From Methanobacteriota archaeon (GTDB taxonomy: Archaea; Thermoplasmatota; Thermoplasmata; UBA10834), in NCBI GenBank assembly GCA_011391345.1, contig JAABQR010000079.1, positions 1 through 10,651 of the forward strand: a DNA stretch of 10,651 nucleotides, read 5' to 3'. The notes under the pieces were generated by a model. It saw only the letters and a list, made by a program, of their open reading frames with translations, did not search any database and was not told where the DNA came from. Shown here one piece after another: positions 1-5,324 of this stretch (its first letter is position 1; the number at the start of each line of letters is the position of its first letter). A program made the position numbers and the translations under genes.

Positions 1-1
1 C

Positions 2-97
2 AAGGTCATATGGGACGCCTTCCTGTACATCGTCGCCGGTCTGATAGGGGCCCTTGCGGCGGTCGGGGTATTCCTCGTCGCCATAATGAAGTCCTGA
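2..97 (+). CDS. C-terminal end of a membrane protein (partial)
   Basis: This is an open frame entering from the left edge and ending at TGA 95-97. The visible 31 residues begin KVIWDAFLYIVAGLIG and end VAIMKS. They form one strongly hydrophobic segment of about 20 residues with a lysine near the C terminus, which looks like a last transmembrane helix with a very short tail. Too little is visible to name a family. The codons are GC-rich at third positions, like the neighbouring genes, which supports a real coding end rather than chance. A T-run (120-124) lies about 25 bases after the stop and could serve as an archaeal-type terminator, but it may equally belong to the purE promoter. Confidence 0.55.
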   Translation, partial: KVIWDAFLYIVAGLIGALAAVGVFLVAIMKS

Positions 98-121
98 ACA
101 CACACGCGGGACGCAAACCTT

Positions 122-130
122 TTTCTACAA
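122..130 (+). promoter_or_regulatory. Possible TATA-like element before purE
   Basis: An AT-rich stretch (TTTCTACAA, within a longer pyrimidine- and A-rich run from about 115) is centred about 26 bases upstream of the purE ATG at 152. That spacing fits a leaderless or nearly leaderless archaeal transcript. The match to the archaeal TATA consensus is weak and no Shine-Dalgarno sequence is seen in the 20 bases before the ATG. Confidence 0.3.
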
Positions 131-151
131 ACCGTTCTTCTACCTTTTCAC

Positions 152-616
152 ATGAGCGTCCAGATTGTTTTGGGCAGCAAGAGCGACATGAAGGTGGCCG
201 AGAAGGCGGTCGCCGTGCTGAAGGAACTAGGGATTCCATACAAGCTCAGCGTCGCCAGCGCCCACAGGACGCCTGAGCTGGTGGAGAAACTGGTGAGCGA
301 GGCCGATGCCGAGATCTTCATCGCCATCGCTGGCCTCTCCGCCGCACTCCCGGGCGTCATCGCCTCCCGGACCATCAAACCCGTGATAGGCGTGCCAGTC
401 AGCGGCACACTGAACCTCGACGCCATCCTCTCAGTCGTCCAGATGCCACCCGGCATACCCGTGGCGGGCGTCGGCTTGGACCGGGGAGAGAACGCCGCGA
501 TATTGGCCGCTCAGATGCTCGCGCTCAAGGACCCCAAGGTCGGGGATGCCCTCAGGGCGTATCGCCAGAGACTCAGGGACAAGGTCGTGCAGGACTCGAA
601 GGAAGTTGAGATGTAG
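152..616 (+). CDS. purE: PurE, N5-carboxyaminoimidazole ribonucleotide mutase / AIR carboxylase type
   Basis: This is a 154-residue PurE, a cytoplasmic enzyme of de novo purine synthesis that forms 4-carboxy-5-aminoimidazole ribonucleotide. Visible family motifs are GSKSDM (residues 8-13) in the N-terminal nucleotide loop, SAHRTPE (36-42) with the conserved His, AGLSAALPG (60-68), VQMPPGIPV and GLDRGENAA toward the C terminus. The length is typical of single-domain PurE. The ATG at 152 puts the core first strand (VQIVLGSKSD) right at the N terminus, so the start is secure. The stop at 614-616 is followed directly by the guaAb ATG at 617, so the two form an operon. One oddity is that the second motif usually reads A-A-H-L-P-G in PurE proteins as I recall them. 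Here the His is Ala65, encoded by GCA. The exact class (mutase or CO2-using carboxylase) is not settled by eye. Confidence 0.95.
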   Translation: MSVQIVLGSKSDMKVAEKAVAVLKELGIPYKLSVASAHRTPELVEKLVSEADAEIFIAIAGLSAALPGVIASRTIKPVIGVPVSGTLNLDAILSVVQMPPGIPVAGVGLDRGENAAILAAQMLALKDPKVGDALRAYRQRLRDKVVQDSKEVEM

Positions 617-1564
617 ATGTTCGACGCGCAGAAGTTCATCGACCAGCAGGTCAAGAAGATCGGCGAGGACGTCAAGGGGAGGGCGATAATCGCCGCCTCT
701 GGAGGCGTCGACAGCACCGTGTGCGCCGCGCTAGTCAGCAGGGCCATGGGCGACAGGCTCCTTGCGATATATGTCGACACGGGCTTCATGAGGAAGGGGG
801 AGACCGCGAACGTTGATAAGATGCTCTCCCGCCTGGGCGTGAACCACAGGGTCGTGGACGCGAGCGACGAGTACTTCGACGCGCTGAAGGGCGTCACGGA
901 CCCCGAGAGGAAGAGGAAGATCATAGGCGAGAAGTTCATACGCGTGTTCGAGCGCGAGGCGAAGAAGTTCGACGCGTCGTATCTGGTCCAGGGAACGATA
1001 GCCCCGGACTGGATCGAGAGCGGCGGAGGCCTCAGGGACACCATCAAGTCGCACCACAACGTCGGCGGCCTGCCGGCCGACATGAACCTGAAGCTCGTGG
1101 AACCGCTCAGGGACCTCTACAAGGACGAGGTGCGCAAGGTCGCGCGCGCGCTCAAGATGGAGGTCGCTGAGAAGCAGCCATTCCCCGGGCCCGCGCTCGC
1201 GATAAGGGTCATGGGCGAGCCGACCAGGGAATCCGTTGCCATCGTGCGCGAGGCTTGCGCCATCGCCGAGGAGGAGATCGAGAAGGCAGCTGCAGCTGGC
1301 AAGATGAAGCTCCCGTGGCAGTACTTCGCGGTGCTCCTGCCCGTCAGGAGCGTGGGCGTCCAAGGGGATATCAGGGCCTACGGATACACGATCGCGGTCA
1401 GGGCCGTCGATTCGGTCGACGCGATGTCCGCGGTCTACGCCAAGATACCCCACGAAGTGCTTGAGAGCATATCCACGAGGATCACGAACACGATGAAGGA
1501 GAAGGTCAACAGGGTCGTGTACGACATCACGGACAAGCCACCGGCCACGATCGAGTGGGAATGA
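617..1564 (+). CDS. guaAb: GMP synthase subunit B (PP-loop ATPase and dimerization domain)
   Basis: This 315-residue protein is the ATP-pyrophosphatase subunit of the archaeal two-subunit GMP synthetase. It adenylates XMP and transfers ammonia to form GMP. The PP-loop SGGVDST is at residues 28-34. Other GuaA signatures are QGTIAPDWIES (125-135), IKSHHNVGGLP (143-153), LVEPLRDLYKDEV (160-172), PFPGPALAIRVMGE (188-201) and the C-terminal YDITDKPPATIEWE (302-315), which closes the dimerization domain. No glutaminase domain is present; that activity is encoded separately at 1733-2308. The ATG at 617 follows the purE stop with no spacer, so translation is probably coupled to purE. The length is normal for the stand-alone subunit. 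The product must pair with GuaAa, which is downstream but separated by 168 bases holding its own promoter signals, so the two subunits may not be expressed strictly together. Confidence 0.96.
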   Translation: MFDAQKFIDQQVKKIGEDVKGRAIIAASGGVDSTVCAALVSRAMGDRLLAIYVDTGFMRKGETANVDKMLSRLGVNHRVVDASDEYFDALKGVTDPERKRKIIGEKFIRVFEREAKKFDASYLVQGTIAPDWIESGGGLRDTIKSHHNVGGLPADMNLKLVEPLRDLYKDEVRKVARALKMEVAEKQPFPGPALAIRVMGEPTRESVAIVREACAIAEEEIEKAAAAGKMKLPWQYFAVLLPVRSVGVQGDIRAYGYTIAVRAVDSVDAMSAVYAKIPHEVLESISTRITNTMKEKVNRVVYDITDKPPATIEWE

Positions 1565-1574
1565 GACATCTGGA

Positions 1575-1585
1575 GAAGGACCTTC
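1575..1585. repeat. Short inverted repeat after guaAb
   Basis: GAAGG and CCTTC flank a single central base, 11 bases after the guaAb stop. A one-base centre cannot form an RNA hairpin, so if it matters at all it would be as a protein-binding palindrome. There is no T-run nearby. It may be chance. Confidence 0.15.
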
Positions 1586-1613
1586 ACCGCCGCGTTCTGG
1601 GCATTTAACCTCG

Positions 1614-1621
1614 TTTATATA
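1614..1621 (+). promoter_or_regulatory. Strong TATA box (upstream promoter of guaAa region)
   Basis: TTTATATA is the best match to an archaeal TATA box in the window. It predicts transcription starting near 1642-1646, about 90 bases before the guaAa ATG at 1733. It could be a distal guaAa promoter that makes a leader, or the promoter of a small RNA in 1645-1730. A GTG at 1640 lies in frame with guaAa, but the 31 residues it would add do not look like the family. Confidence 0.5.
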
Positions 1622-1683
1622 GTCACATCGACACGGCAGGTGTGCCTGGCCTACCCTGGATTCGACATTCTTCCGACAGCGTT

Positions 1684-1702
1684 CTCTGAAGTCCTAGCAG
1701 AG
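1684..1702 (+). other. Possible hairpin in the guaAa leader
   Basis: CTCTG (1684-1688) can pair with CAGAG (1698-1702) around a 9-base loop. It lies between the two TATA-like boxes, just before the proximal one, so it would be present only in transcripts from the distal promoter. The stem is short, and it may be chance. Confidence 0.15.
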
Positions 1703-1704
1703 GC

Positions 1705-1711
1705 TAAATAT
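1705..1711 (+). promoter_or_regulatory. TATA box proximal to guaAa
   Basis: TAAATAT is centred about 25 bases upstream of the guaAa ATG (1733), the spacing expected for a leaderless archaeal transcript. No Shine-Dalgarno sequence is seen before the ATG, which agrees with leaderless translation and supports 1733 as the start. Confidence 0.5.
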
Positions 1712-1732
1712 CGACCCGGTGTTCCCTGGAGC

Positions 1733-2308
1733 ATGCGCATATTGGTCATCGACAACGGCGGTCAATGGACTCACAGGGAGTGGAGGGTCCTCAGGGACCT
1801 CGGCGTCGAGTCGGAGATAATCCCCAACACCACGCCCCTCGAGAACATCAAGGCGGATGGGCTGGTGCTGTCGGGTGGCTCGCCCAGGGTAGGACTCAAT
1901 GCTGATGCCATGGGCAAGTGCGGCGAGTACATCGACAGGTCCGGTGTGCCGGTCATGGGCATATGCGCTGGCCATCAGTTCATGGCGGCTCACCTGGGCG
2001 GCAAGGCCGGGCCATCGAAGATCCCGGAGTTCGGCAAGACCCTCGTGAGCATAGACGACGAGGATGACCTGTTCAAGGGACTCCCCCCGACTATCGTGGC
2101 GTGGGAGTCGCACAACGACGAGGTCCTCGAGATGCCTCCGGACTTCGTGTCGCTGGCCCACTCTGACAACTGCACAGTCCAGGCCATGAGGCACAAGACG
2201 AAGCCGCTCTTCGGGGTCCAGTTCCATCCCGAGGTAGAGCACACCGACAACGGCTACGAGATATTCCAGGCGTTCGTGGACGTGTGCCAGGCGCAGAAGA
2301 AGGACTGA
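1733..2308 (+). CDS. guaAa: GMP synthase subunit A (class I glutamine amidotransferase)
   Basis: This 191-residue protein is the glutaminase subunit of the split archaeal GMP synthetase. It hydrolyses glutamine and channels ammonia to GuaAb. The class I amidotransferase triad is visible: nucleophile Cys78 in GICAGHQ (76-82), and His165 and Glu167 in GVQFHPEVEHT (161-171). The N terminus RILVIDNGGQWTHR and the motifs PNTTPLE, LSGGSPR, AWESHNDEV and MRHKTKPLFGVQFHPE match stand-alone archaeal GuaAa rather than the fused bacterial GuaA. The ATG at 1733 begins the family's first beta strand exactly. The frame stays open upstream to a GTG at 1640, but that extension is not family-like and has poorer codon use. 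A TATA box sits about 25 bases before the ATG. The next gene begins 3 bases after the stop. Confidence 0.95.
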   Translation: MRILVIDNGGQWTHREWRVLRDLGVESEIIPNTTPLENIKADGLVLSGGSPRVGLNADAMGKCGEYIDRSGVPVMGICAGHQFMAAHLGGKAGPSKIPEFGKTLVSIDDEDDLFKGLPPTIVAWESHNDEVLEMPPDFVSLAHSDNCTVQAMRHKTKPLFGVQFHPEVEHTDNGYEIFQAFVDVCQAQKKD

Positions 2309-2311
2309 GCG

Positions 2312-2533
2312 ATGGACCCCGAGTCTGTCTCGATAGTGCAGGAGGCGCTCCGCACGAGGCTGCGCGACGAGACCGTCGAGCGTTCGATCGGCAGGACCGT
2401 CAGGAGACGTGGTCTGGATTTCTCGAGGTACATCCAGGTCATGAGCGATCTCAGGGAACTCGCAAAGGAACGCAAGTTCACGCCCAGCGAGGCCGCCGAG
2501 GCCCTAGCCAAGGAGAAGGGTCAGGGCGACTAG
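2312..2533 (+). CDS. Small helical protein of unknown function, cotranscribed with guaAa
   Basis: This 73-residue protein starts 3 bases after the guaAa stop, so it is almost certainly translated from the same message. I do not recognise the family. The sequence is highly charged, rich in Arg and Glu, has no cysteines and no membrane segment, and looks wholly helical. A basic stretch (GRTVRRRGLDFSRY, residues 27-40) is followed by two likely helices, the last containing FTPSEAAEALAKEKG (57-71). Third positions are GC-rich, as in neighbouring genes, which supports it being coding. Its last 30 bases overlap the end of the reverse DUF131 gene. It could be nucleic-acid binding because of the basic segment, but that is a guess. 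Confidence 0.7.
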   Translation: MDPESVSIVQEALRTRLRDETVERSIGRTVRRRGLDFSRYIQVMSDLRELAKERKFTPSEAAEALAKEKGQGD

Positions 2534-2902
2534 GGTGACGATTGCCAGCACTATCCCGATGATGAGCATGGCCAGGGCTATGTTCTTGTCAGACCCGAAC
2601 GCTATCGGCACTGGTCCGACCAGGACCACGCCGCCGTATTTCATCTCGCTCGTTCCGTCCTTTTGGTTCGCCAGTCCACCCGGAGCGCCGAAGCTTCCGT
2701 GTGAAAGCTCTATCTGTCCGATCGTCAGGAGCATGAACCCTGCGATGAAGCTCAGGATAATCAGGAGTGTGCCGAGGATGAACAACCCACTGGCACCGCT
2801 GAACACTGGGAATATCAGAAACAGCGAAACCTCCGCCTCCCCAGTGAGCACTGCGACGGCGATGCATACCACCCCGGCGACGAACAATCCCGTCGGAACC
2901 AT
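2504..2902 (-). CDS. DUF131 / TIGR00304-type membrane protein
   Basis: This is a membrane protein of unknown function. With the ATG at 2902 it has 132 residues: hydrophobic segments near 3-20, 26-34 and 38-61, a polar loop, the motif YGGVVLVGPVPIAFGSDK (89-106), and a final helix (107-131). The GGVV-GP-PI-FGSD motif followed by a terminal helix is what I recall of the archaeal DUF131 family. Those proteins are often shorter, so the two N-terminal helices are an addition or a longer subtype. The frame stays open upstream, with a TTG at 2941 and an ATG at 3034. I prefer 2902 because the hydrophobic N terminus begins there and the extra 44 residues look non-coding. The gene ends inside the last 30 bases of the convergent small gene at 2312-2533. 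Confidence 0.75.
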   Translation of the reverse strand: MVPTGLFVAGVVCIAVAVLTGEAEVSLFLIFPVFSGASGLFILGTLLIILSFIAGFMLLTIGQIELSHGSFGAPGGLANQKDGTSEMKYGGVVLVGPVPIAFGSDKNIALAMLIIGIVLAIVTLVALTLLLG

Positions 2903-3013
2903 CGTTCTATACTGCAGACAGACCCTCTCCGAGGAGGCCAAGTAGAGGCGATCCTCGACATGTAACTGCCCGAGGAGCGTAACTATCTTTCTAGGGGGCC
3001 AGACATTCAGAAG

Positions 3014-3023
3014 TCTTTTATCG
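3014..3023. promoter_or_regulatory. AT-rich element that could serve as TATA box in either direction
   Basis: TCTTTTATCG reads as CTTTTAT on the forward strand, about 36 bases before the TTG at 3054, and as GATAAAAG on the reverse strand, facing the DUF131 gene. It is the only clear TATA-like element between these divergent genes, so it may drive one or both. Confidence 0.35.
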
Positions 3024-3053
3024 GGTCTGAGCATTCAAGGTGCCGGGGAGCGG

Positions 3054-4001
3054 TTGAACACTCTCAAGGACCATCTTACGGAGATTCTGCGTTCGCGGGA
3101 TTTCGAGGTTGCCGAGAAGGACGGCTACCTGTATGGCTCCAGGGAGGACGTCTCAGTCGTGGTACTTGCTGCGAGCGACATGCTCGCGGACGATGTGGAG
3201 GATTTTGTAAGGAACGTCGCGGACTTCCACGGACGCAAGGTGGTCGCGTCCATCGGCAAGGTCGACGAGAGCATCCAGGCGCTCCTGCAGAAGCGCGGCA
3301 TCTATTACTGGGACCGAGAGGACGTGGAACACGAGATCGGCAGCCTGCAACTCCGGTCGATGGGCGACGAGGCAGTGAAAAGCCTCCTGGACGAGGTCAT
3401 ATCAGACGAGATGCCACAGAGGCTCGCCGAGCCCCCGGAACAGTCAATCCCCATCATAGTGGAGAGCACCGTCGAGCGGGCTGAGAGGATTGTGAAGCCG
3501 AACTTCTCCCTCGAGGACGTGAAGTACCTCGCGAGGCACGAGGTCCAGGGCTACAGGTACGATTTGGAGTTGGTTCCGCACTATCTGTTCCATTATGTGC
3601 TGAACATCGAGGACGGCAAGCAGAGGGCAGGCATCGTCGCCGTGAACGCTCTCACAAGCCAGATAGAGACCTGGCGCTGGGGTTTCGAGCTGGTCGACTC
3701 GATCGATGCGCAACATACGAAGCGTGAGCCGAAGATCGACGAGGAGAAGGCGAGCGAGCTGGCCCATGAAACCATCGTGAAGGAGTACGGATCGTTCACC
3801 GAACAGGTCAAGGACTTCGGTCATTCGGAGATCATAGAGCGGAAGAAACCCCAGAATGATCCGATGGTCATCGAGCCGAAGGGCCTGGTGTACCTGCCGG
3901 TCTGGTGCGTCGAAGGCAAGGGCGGCGCGATGATCGTCAACTCGTCGAGCGGGAAGATCATCAGCGAGCAACTGCACGGCCCAGAGGCTAGGCGAGGCTG
4001 A
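3054..4001 (+). CDS. Unnamed two-part protein: N-terminal nuclease-fold-like region and C-terminal duplicated beta unit
   Basis: I do not recognise this 315-residue protein. It begins with TTG at 3054; GGAG lies 3 bases upstream and AGGTG 11 bases upstream. Residues 1-100 have the helix-strand order of Mrr/restriction-endonuclease-like domains: an opening helix, a variable hairpin, buried strands VSVVVLAA (33-40) and KVVASIG (62-68), then RGIYYWDREDVEHEIG (81-96). No E-x-K catalytic motif is visible, so if the fold is right it is probably inactive. Residues 105-165 look like a charged helical linker. The C-terminal part holds two similar stretches, about 173-207 (Y-L-F-H-Y ... VNALTSQIETW) and 278-306 (YLPVWCVEGKGG ... 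IVNSSSGKI), resembling a duplicated PepSY-like hairpin unit. There is no signal peptide or membrane helix, so it should be cytoplasmic. Its end overlaps the convergent Mut7-C gene by 14 bases. The domain calls are inference. Confidence 0.75.
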   Translation: MNTLKDHLTEILRSRDFEVAEKDGYLYGSREDVSVVVLAASDMLADDVEDFVRNVADFHGRKVVASIGKVDESIQALLQKRGIYYWDREDVEHEIGSLQLRSMGDEAVKSLLDEVISDEMPQRLAEPPEQSIPIIVESTVERAERIVKPNFSLEDVKYLARHEVQGYRYDLELVPHYLFHYVLNIEDGKQRAGIVAVNALTSQIETWRWGFELVDSIDAQHTKREPKIDEEKASELAHETIVKEYGSFTEQVKDFGHSEIIERKKPQNDPMVIEPKGLVYLPVWCVEGKGGAMIVNSSSGKIISEQLHGPEARRG

Positions 4002-4452
4002 GTTTCTTCAGCCGCTCCATTATGCCTAGCCAGTGAGAGCCTCTCCAATATACCTTGCCGCAGCCAGCGCACTTCCAGAACTTGTCGTTGCCCGCGAACG
4101 CCCCCTCGGGGACGGCTCCCCTCGCTTGCTCCTTCGGCAACTCTGTCAGCTCGCCGTTGCAGGCCGTGCATCGGATGGTCGTTTCGTCGAACATCAGGCC
4201 GAATTTCGTCTTGACGGCTGCGAGCTGTGCGTCCAATTCATCATCCTCGACCAGGAACGCTCCTGGCTCCTTCGCCAACTCCTTGTCCCTTGTCAGGACG
4301 AACCGCCCTTCCGCCCTGGCAGCGGCCGATATCGCCTTGTCGTCCATCCTCTTGTCATAGATGGTATCGTAGCCCATCATCCTGAGCCACTTGGCGAGCG
4401 AGCCGAGCATGTGATCGGCGATGAACGTCGATCGATCCTGCGGGCTGGTCAC
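3988..4452 (-). CDS. Mut7-C family RNase (PIN-like) with C-terminal zinc ribbon
   Basis: This 154-residue protein matches the Mut7-C RNase family, whose first part has a PIN-like nuclease fold. Visible features are FIADHMLGSLAKWLRMMGYD (10-29) with Asp13, the acidic pair DD in KRMDDKAIS (34-42), and FVLTRDKELA (51-60) with Asp56. A C-terminal zinc ribbon follows, with Cys95/Cys98 and Cys128/Cys131, then the conserved YWRGSHW (135-141). The frame is open much further upstream, but that stretch is the shadow of arfC. The start is GTG at 4452, which overlaps the arfC stop as GTGA, so translation is coupled to arfC and the gene lies second in that reverse operon. The RNA substrate of such archaeal proteins is not known to me. 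The 3' end overlaps the convergent gene at 3054-4001 by 14 bases. Confidence 0.88.
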   Translation of the reverse strand: MTSPQDRSTFIADHMLGSLAKWLRMMGYDTIYDKRMDDKAISAAARAEGRFVLTRDKELAKEPGAFLVEDDELDAQLAAVKTKFGLMFDETTIRCTACNGELTELPKEQARGAVPEGAFAGNDKFWKCAGCGKVYWRGSHWLGIMERLKKLSLA

Positions 4453-5087
4453 TTGACCACCTCGTACCTGACGAGGACGCCGCTCCCTAACACCACAGCG
4501 TCCTTGAGTTTCAGCGGGACGATGCCGTTCTCGTCCTTTGCGCCCTGACCGCCAGCTGGTGTGGGTGCGGTGTCTCCGCCGATCACCATGCTGCCGATGA
4601 ATATGCATACCTCGTCCGCTAGGCGCGCCTTCAGGAATGACCAGATCACCTTCGAGCCGCCCTCGACCAGCATCTTCTTGATGCCCTTCTTCTCCAGGAT
4701 CGGCAGCAGCTTCTCGAGGTCGATCTCGTCCTTGCCACACCTGACGACCTCAGCGTTCGGGAAGGTCTTGCGGCAGCGTTCGTTGGTCACTATGATGGTC
4801 ATCGCAGCCCCGTTCAGGACCAGTGCCTCCGAAGGGGTCCGTCCATCGGAGTCCAGGACAATCCTGGCAGGTTGTCTCGGGCGCTTGACGTACTTCTCGT
4901 TGACAGTGAGTTTCGGATCGTCCGATATGACGGTCTCGACACCGACGAGCACTGCTTGCACTGAGTTCCTCAGCTTGTGGACTCGCTTCTTGTCGTCTTC
5001 GTTCGAGATCTTCGTCTGTCTCCTCGACTTGAGGGCGATCTTGCCGTCTGCGGACATCGCGCAGTTGATTATGATCTTCAAGTGCAA
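4449..5087 (-). CDS. arfC: 2,5-diamino-6-ribosylamino-4(3H)-pyrimidinone 5'-phosphate reductase
   Basis: This is a RibD C-terminal-domain reductase of the archaeal riboflavin/deazaflavin precursor pathway. It uses NAD(P)H to reduce the ribosylamino side chain to ribitylamino. The deaminase domain of bacterial RibD is absent, as in archaeal ArfC. Motifs are CAMSADGKIA (9-18), VLVGVETVISDDPKLTV (46-62), RIVLDSDGRTP (75-85), MLVEGGSKV (139-147) and GGDTAPT (170-176), counted from TTG 5087, which gives 212 residues. No ATG precedes the first strand. TTG at 5087 or at 5081 fits family length best, and a TATA-like TTATTACA (5112-5119) lies about 28 bases upstream. A longer GTG start at 5189 would add 34 residues unlike the family. 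The downstream Mut7-C gene starts on its stop codon. Confidence 0.88.
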   Translation of the reverse strand: MHLKIIINCAMSADGKIALKSRRQTKISNEDDKKRVHKLRNSVQAVLVGVETVISDDPKLTVNEKYVKRPRQPARIVLDSDGRTPSEALVLNGAAMTIIVTNERCRKTFPNAEVVRCGKDEIDLEKLLPILEKKGIKKMLVEGGSKVIWSFLKARLADEVCIFIGSMVIGGDTAPTPAGGQGAKDENGIVPLKLKDAVVLGSGVLVRYEVVK

Positions 5088-5111
5088 CCGATTCGAGAAC
5101 TGCCCGGCTGT

Positions 5112-5119
5112 GTAATAAC
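5112..5119 (-). promoter_or_regulatory. TATA-like box for arfC
   Basis: On the reverse strand TTATTACA lies about 28 bases before the TTG at 5087, fitting a near-leaderless transcript and supporting that start. A second AT-rich element on the same strand near 5213-5223 (ACATACATATC) stands about 29 bases before the alternative GTG at 5189. Confidence 0.35.
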
Positions 5120-5210
5120 CCTTCGCACGCGATTGCCAGAATAGGCAAGAGAAATGGGCAGTCAGACGGTATGGGCGGGCCAACGGCACTGGACCGATCC
5201 GTCAGTGGAC

Positions 5211-5227
5211 GAACGATATGTATGTTC
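5211..5227. repeat. Imperfect inverted repeat between arfC and the PAC2 gene
   Basis: GAAC and GTTC arms are separated by 9 AT-rich bases (GAACGATATGTATGTTC), in the 237-base divergent region between arfC (reverse) and the PAC2 gene (forward). It could be an operator for either gene, but the arms are only 4 bases. Apart from the TATA-like boxes at 5112-5119 and 5294-5300, I see nothing else in this region. Confidence 0.2.
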
Positions 5228-5293
5228 ATTCTCCTTGCCGCTCCGATTGTCTTCCGAACGGGGCGGCATGAGATACCACAGAGATTACCAAAG

Positions 5294-5300
5294 TTTATGA
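5294..5300 (+). promoter_or_regulatory. TATA box for the PAC2 gene
   Basis: TTTATGA is centred 28 bases upstream of the ATG at 5325, with no Shine-Dalgarno sequence between. This fits leaderless transcription and supports 5325 over the in-frame GTG at 5301, which would lie upstream of the predicted transcript start. Confidence 0.5.
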
Positions 5301-5324
5301 GTGGTCCACCATATTCCCAGAACG

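Noticed and set aside
731..1453. Long reverse open frame (240 codons) inside guaAb
   Set aside because: It is antisense to a clear guaAb gene with full motif conservation. Its translation is low-complexity and rich in Arg, Asp, His and Val, the usual shadow pattern in GC-rich DNA.
1640..1730. tRNA or other known RNA gene after the strong TATA box
   Set aside because: GATTCGA resembles a T-loop core, but no flanking stem or acceptor pairing can be formed, so there is no tRNA support.
1640..1732. GTG-started N-terminal extension of guaAa
   Set aside because: The extra 31 residues are not family-like, their codons are less GC-rich at third positions, and a TATA box at 1705-1711 lies inside the extension at the right distance for ATG 1733.
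1100..1810. Repeated CTCAGGGAC words
   Set aside because: They encode Leu-Arg-Asp in different genes and in frame. They reflect preferred CTC and AGG codons rather than a repeat family.
2903..3034. Longer DUF131 protein from ATG 3034
   Set aside because: The extra 44 residues show no hydrophobic or family pattern, and no TATA-like element lies upstream of 3034 on that strand. It is not fully excluded, because TTG 2941 remains possible.
4453..4740. N-terminal extension of the Mut7-C protein through arfC
   Set aside because: The extension overlaps the arfC coding sequence in another frame and is Arg/Gly-rich nonsense. The GTG at 4452 overlapping the arfC stop is a better start.
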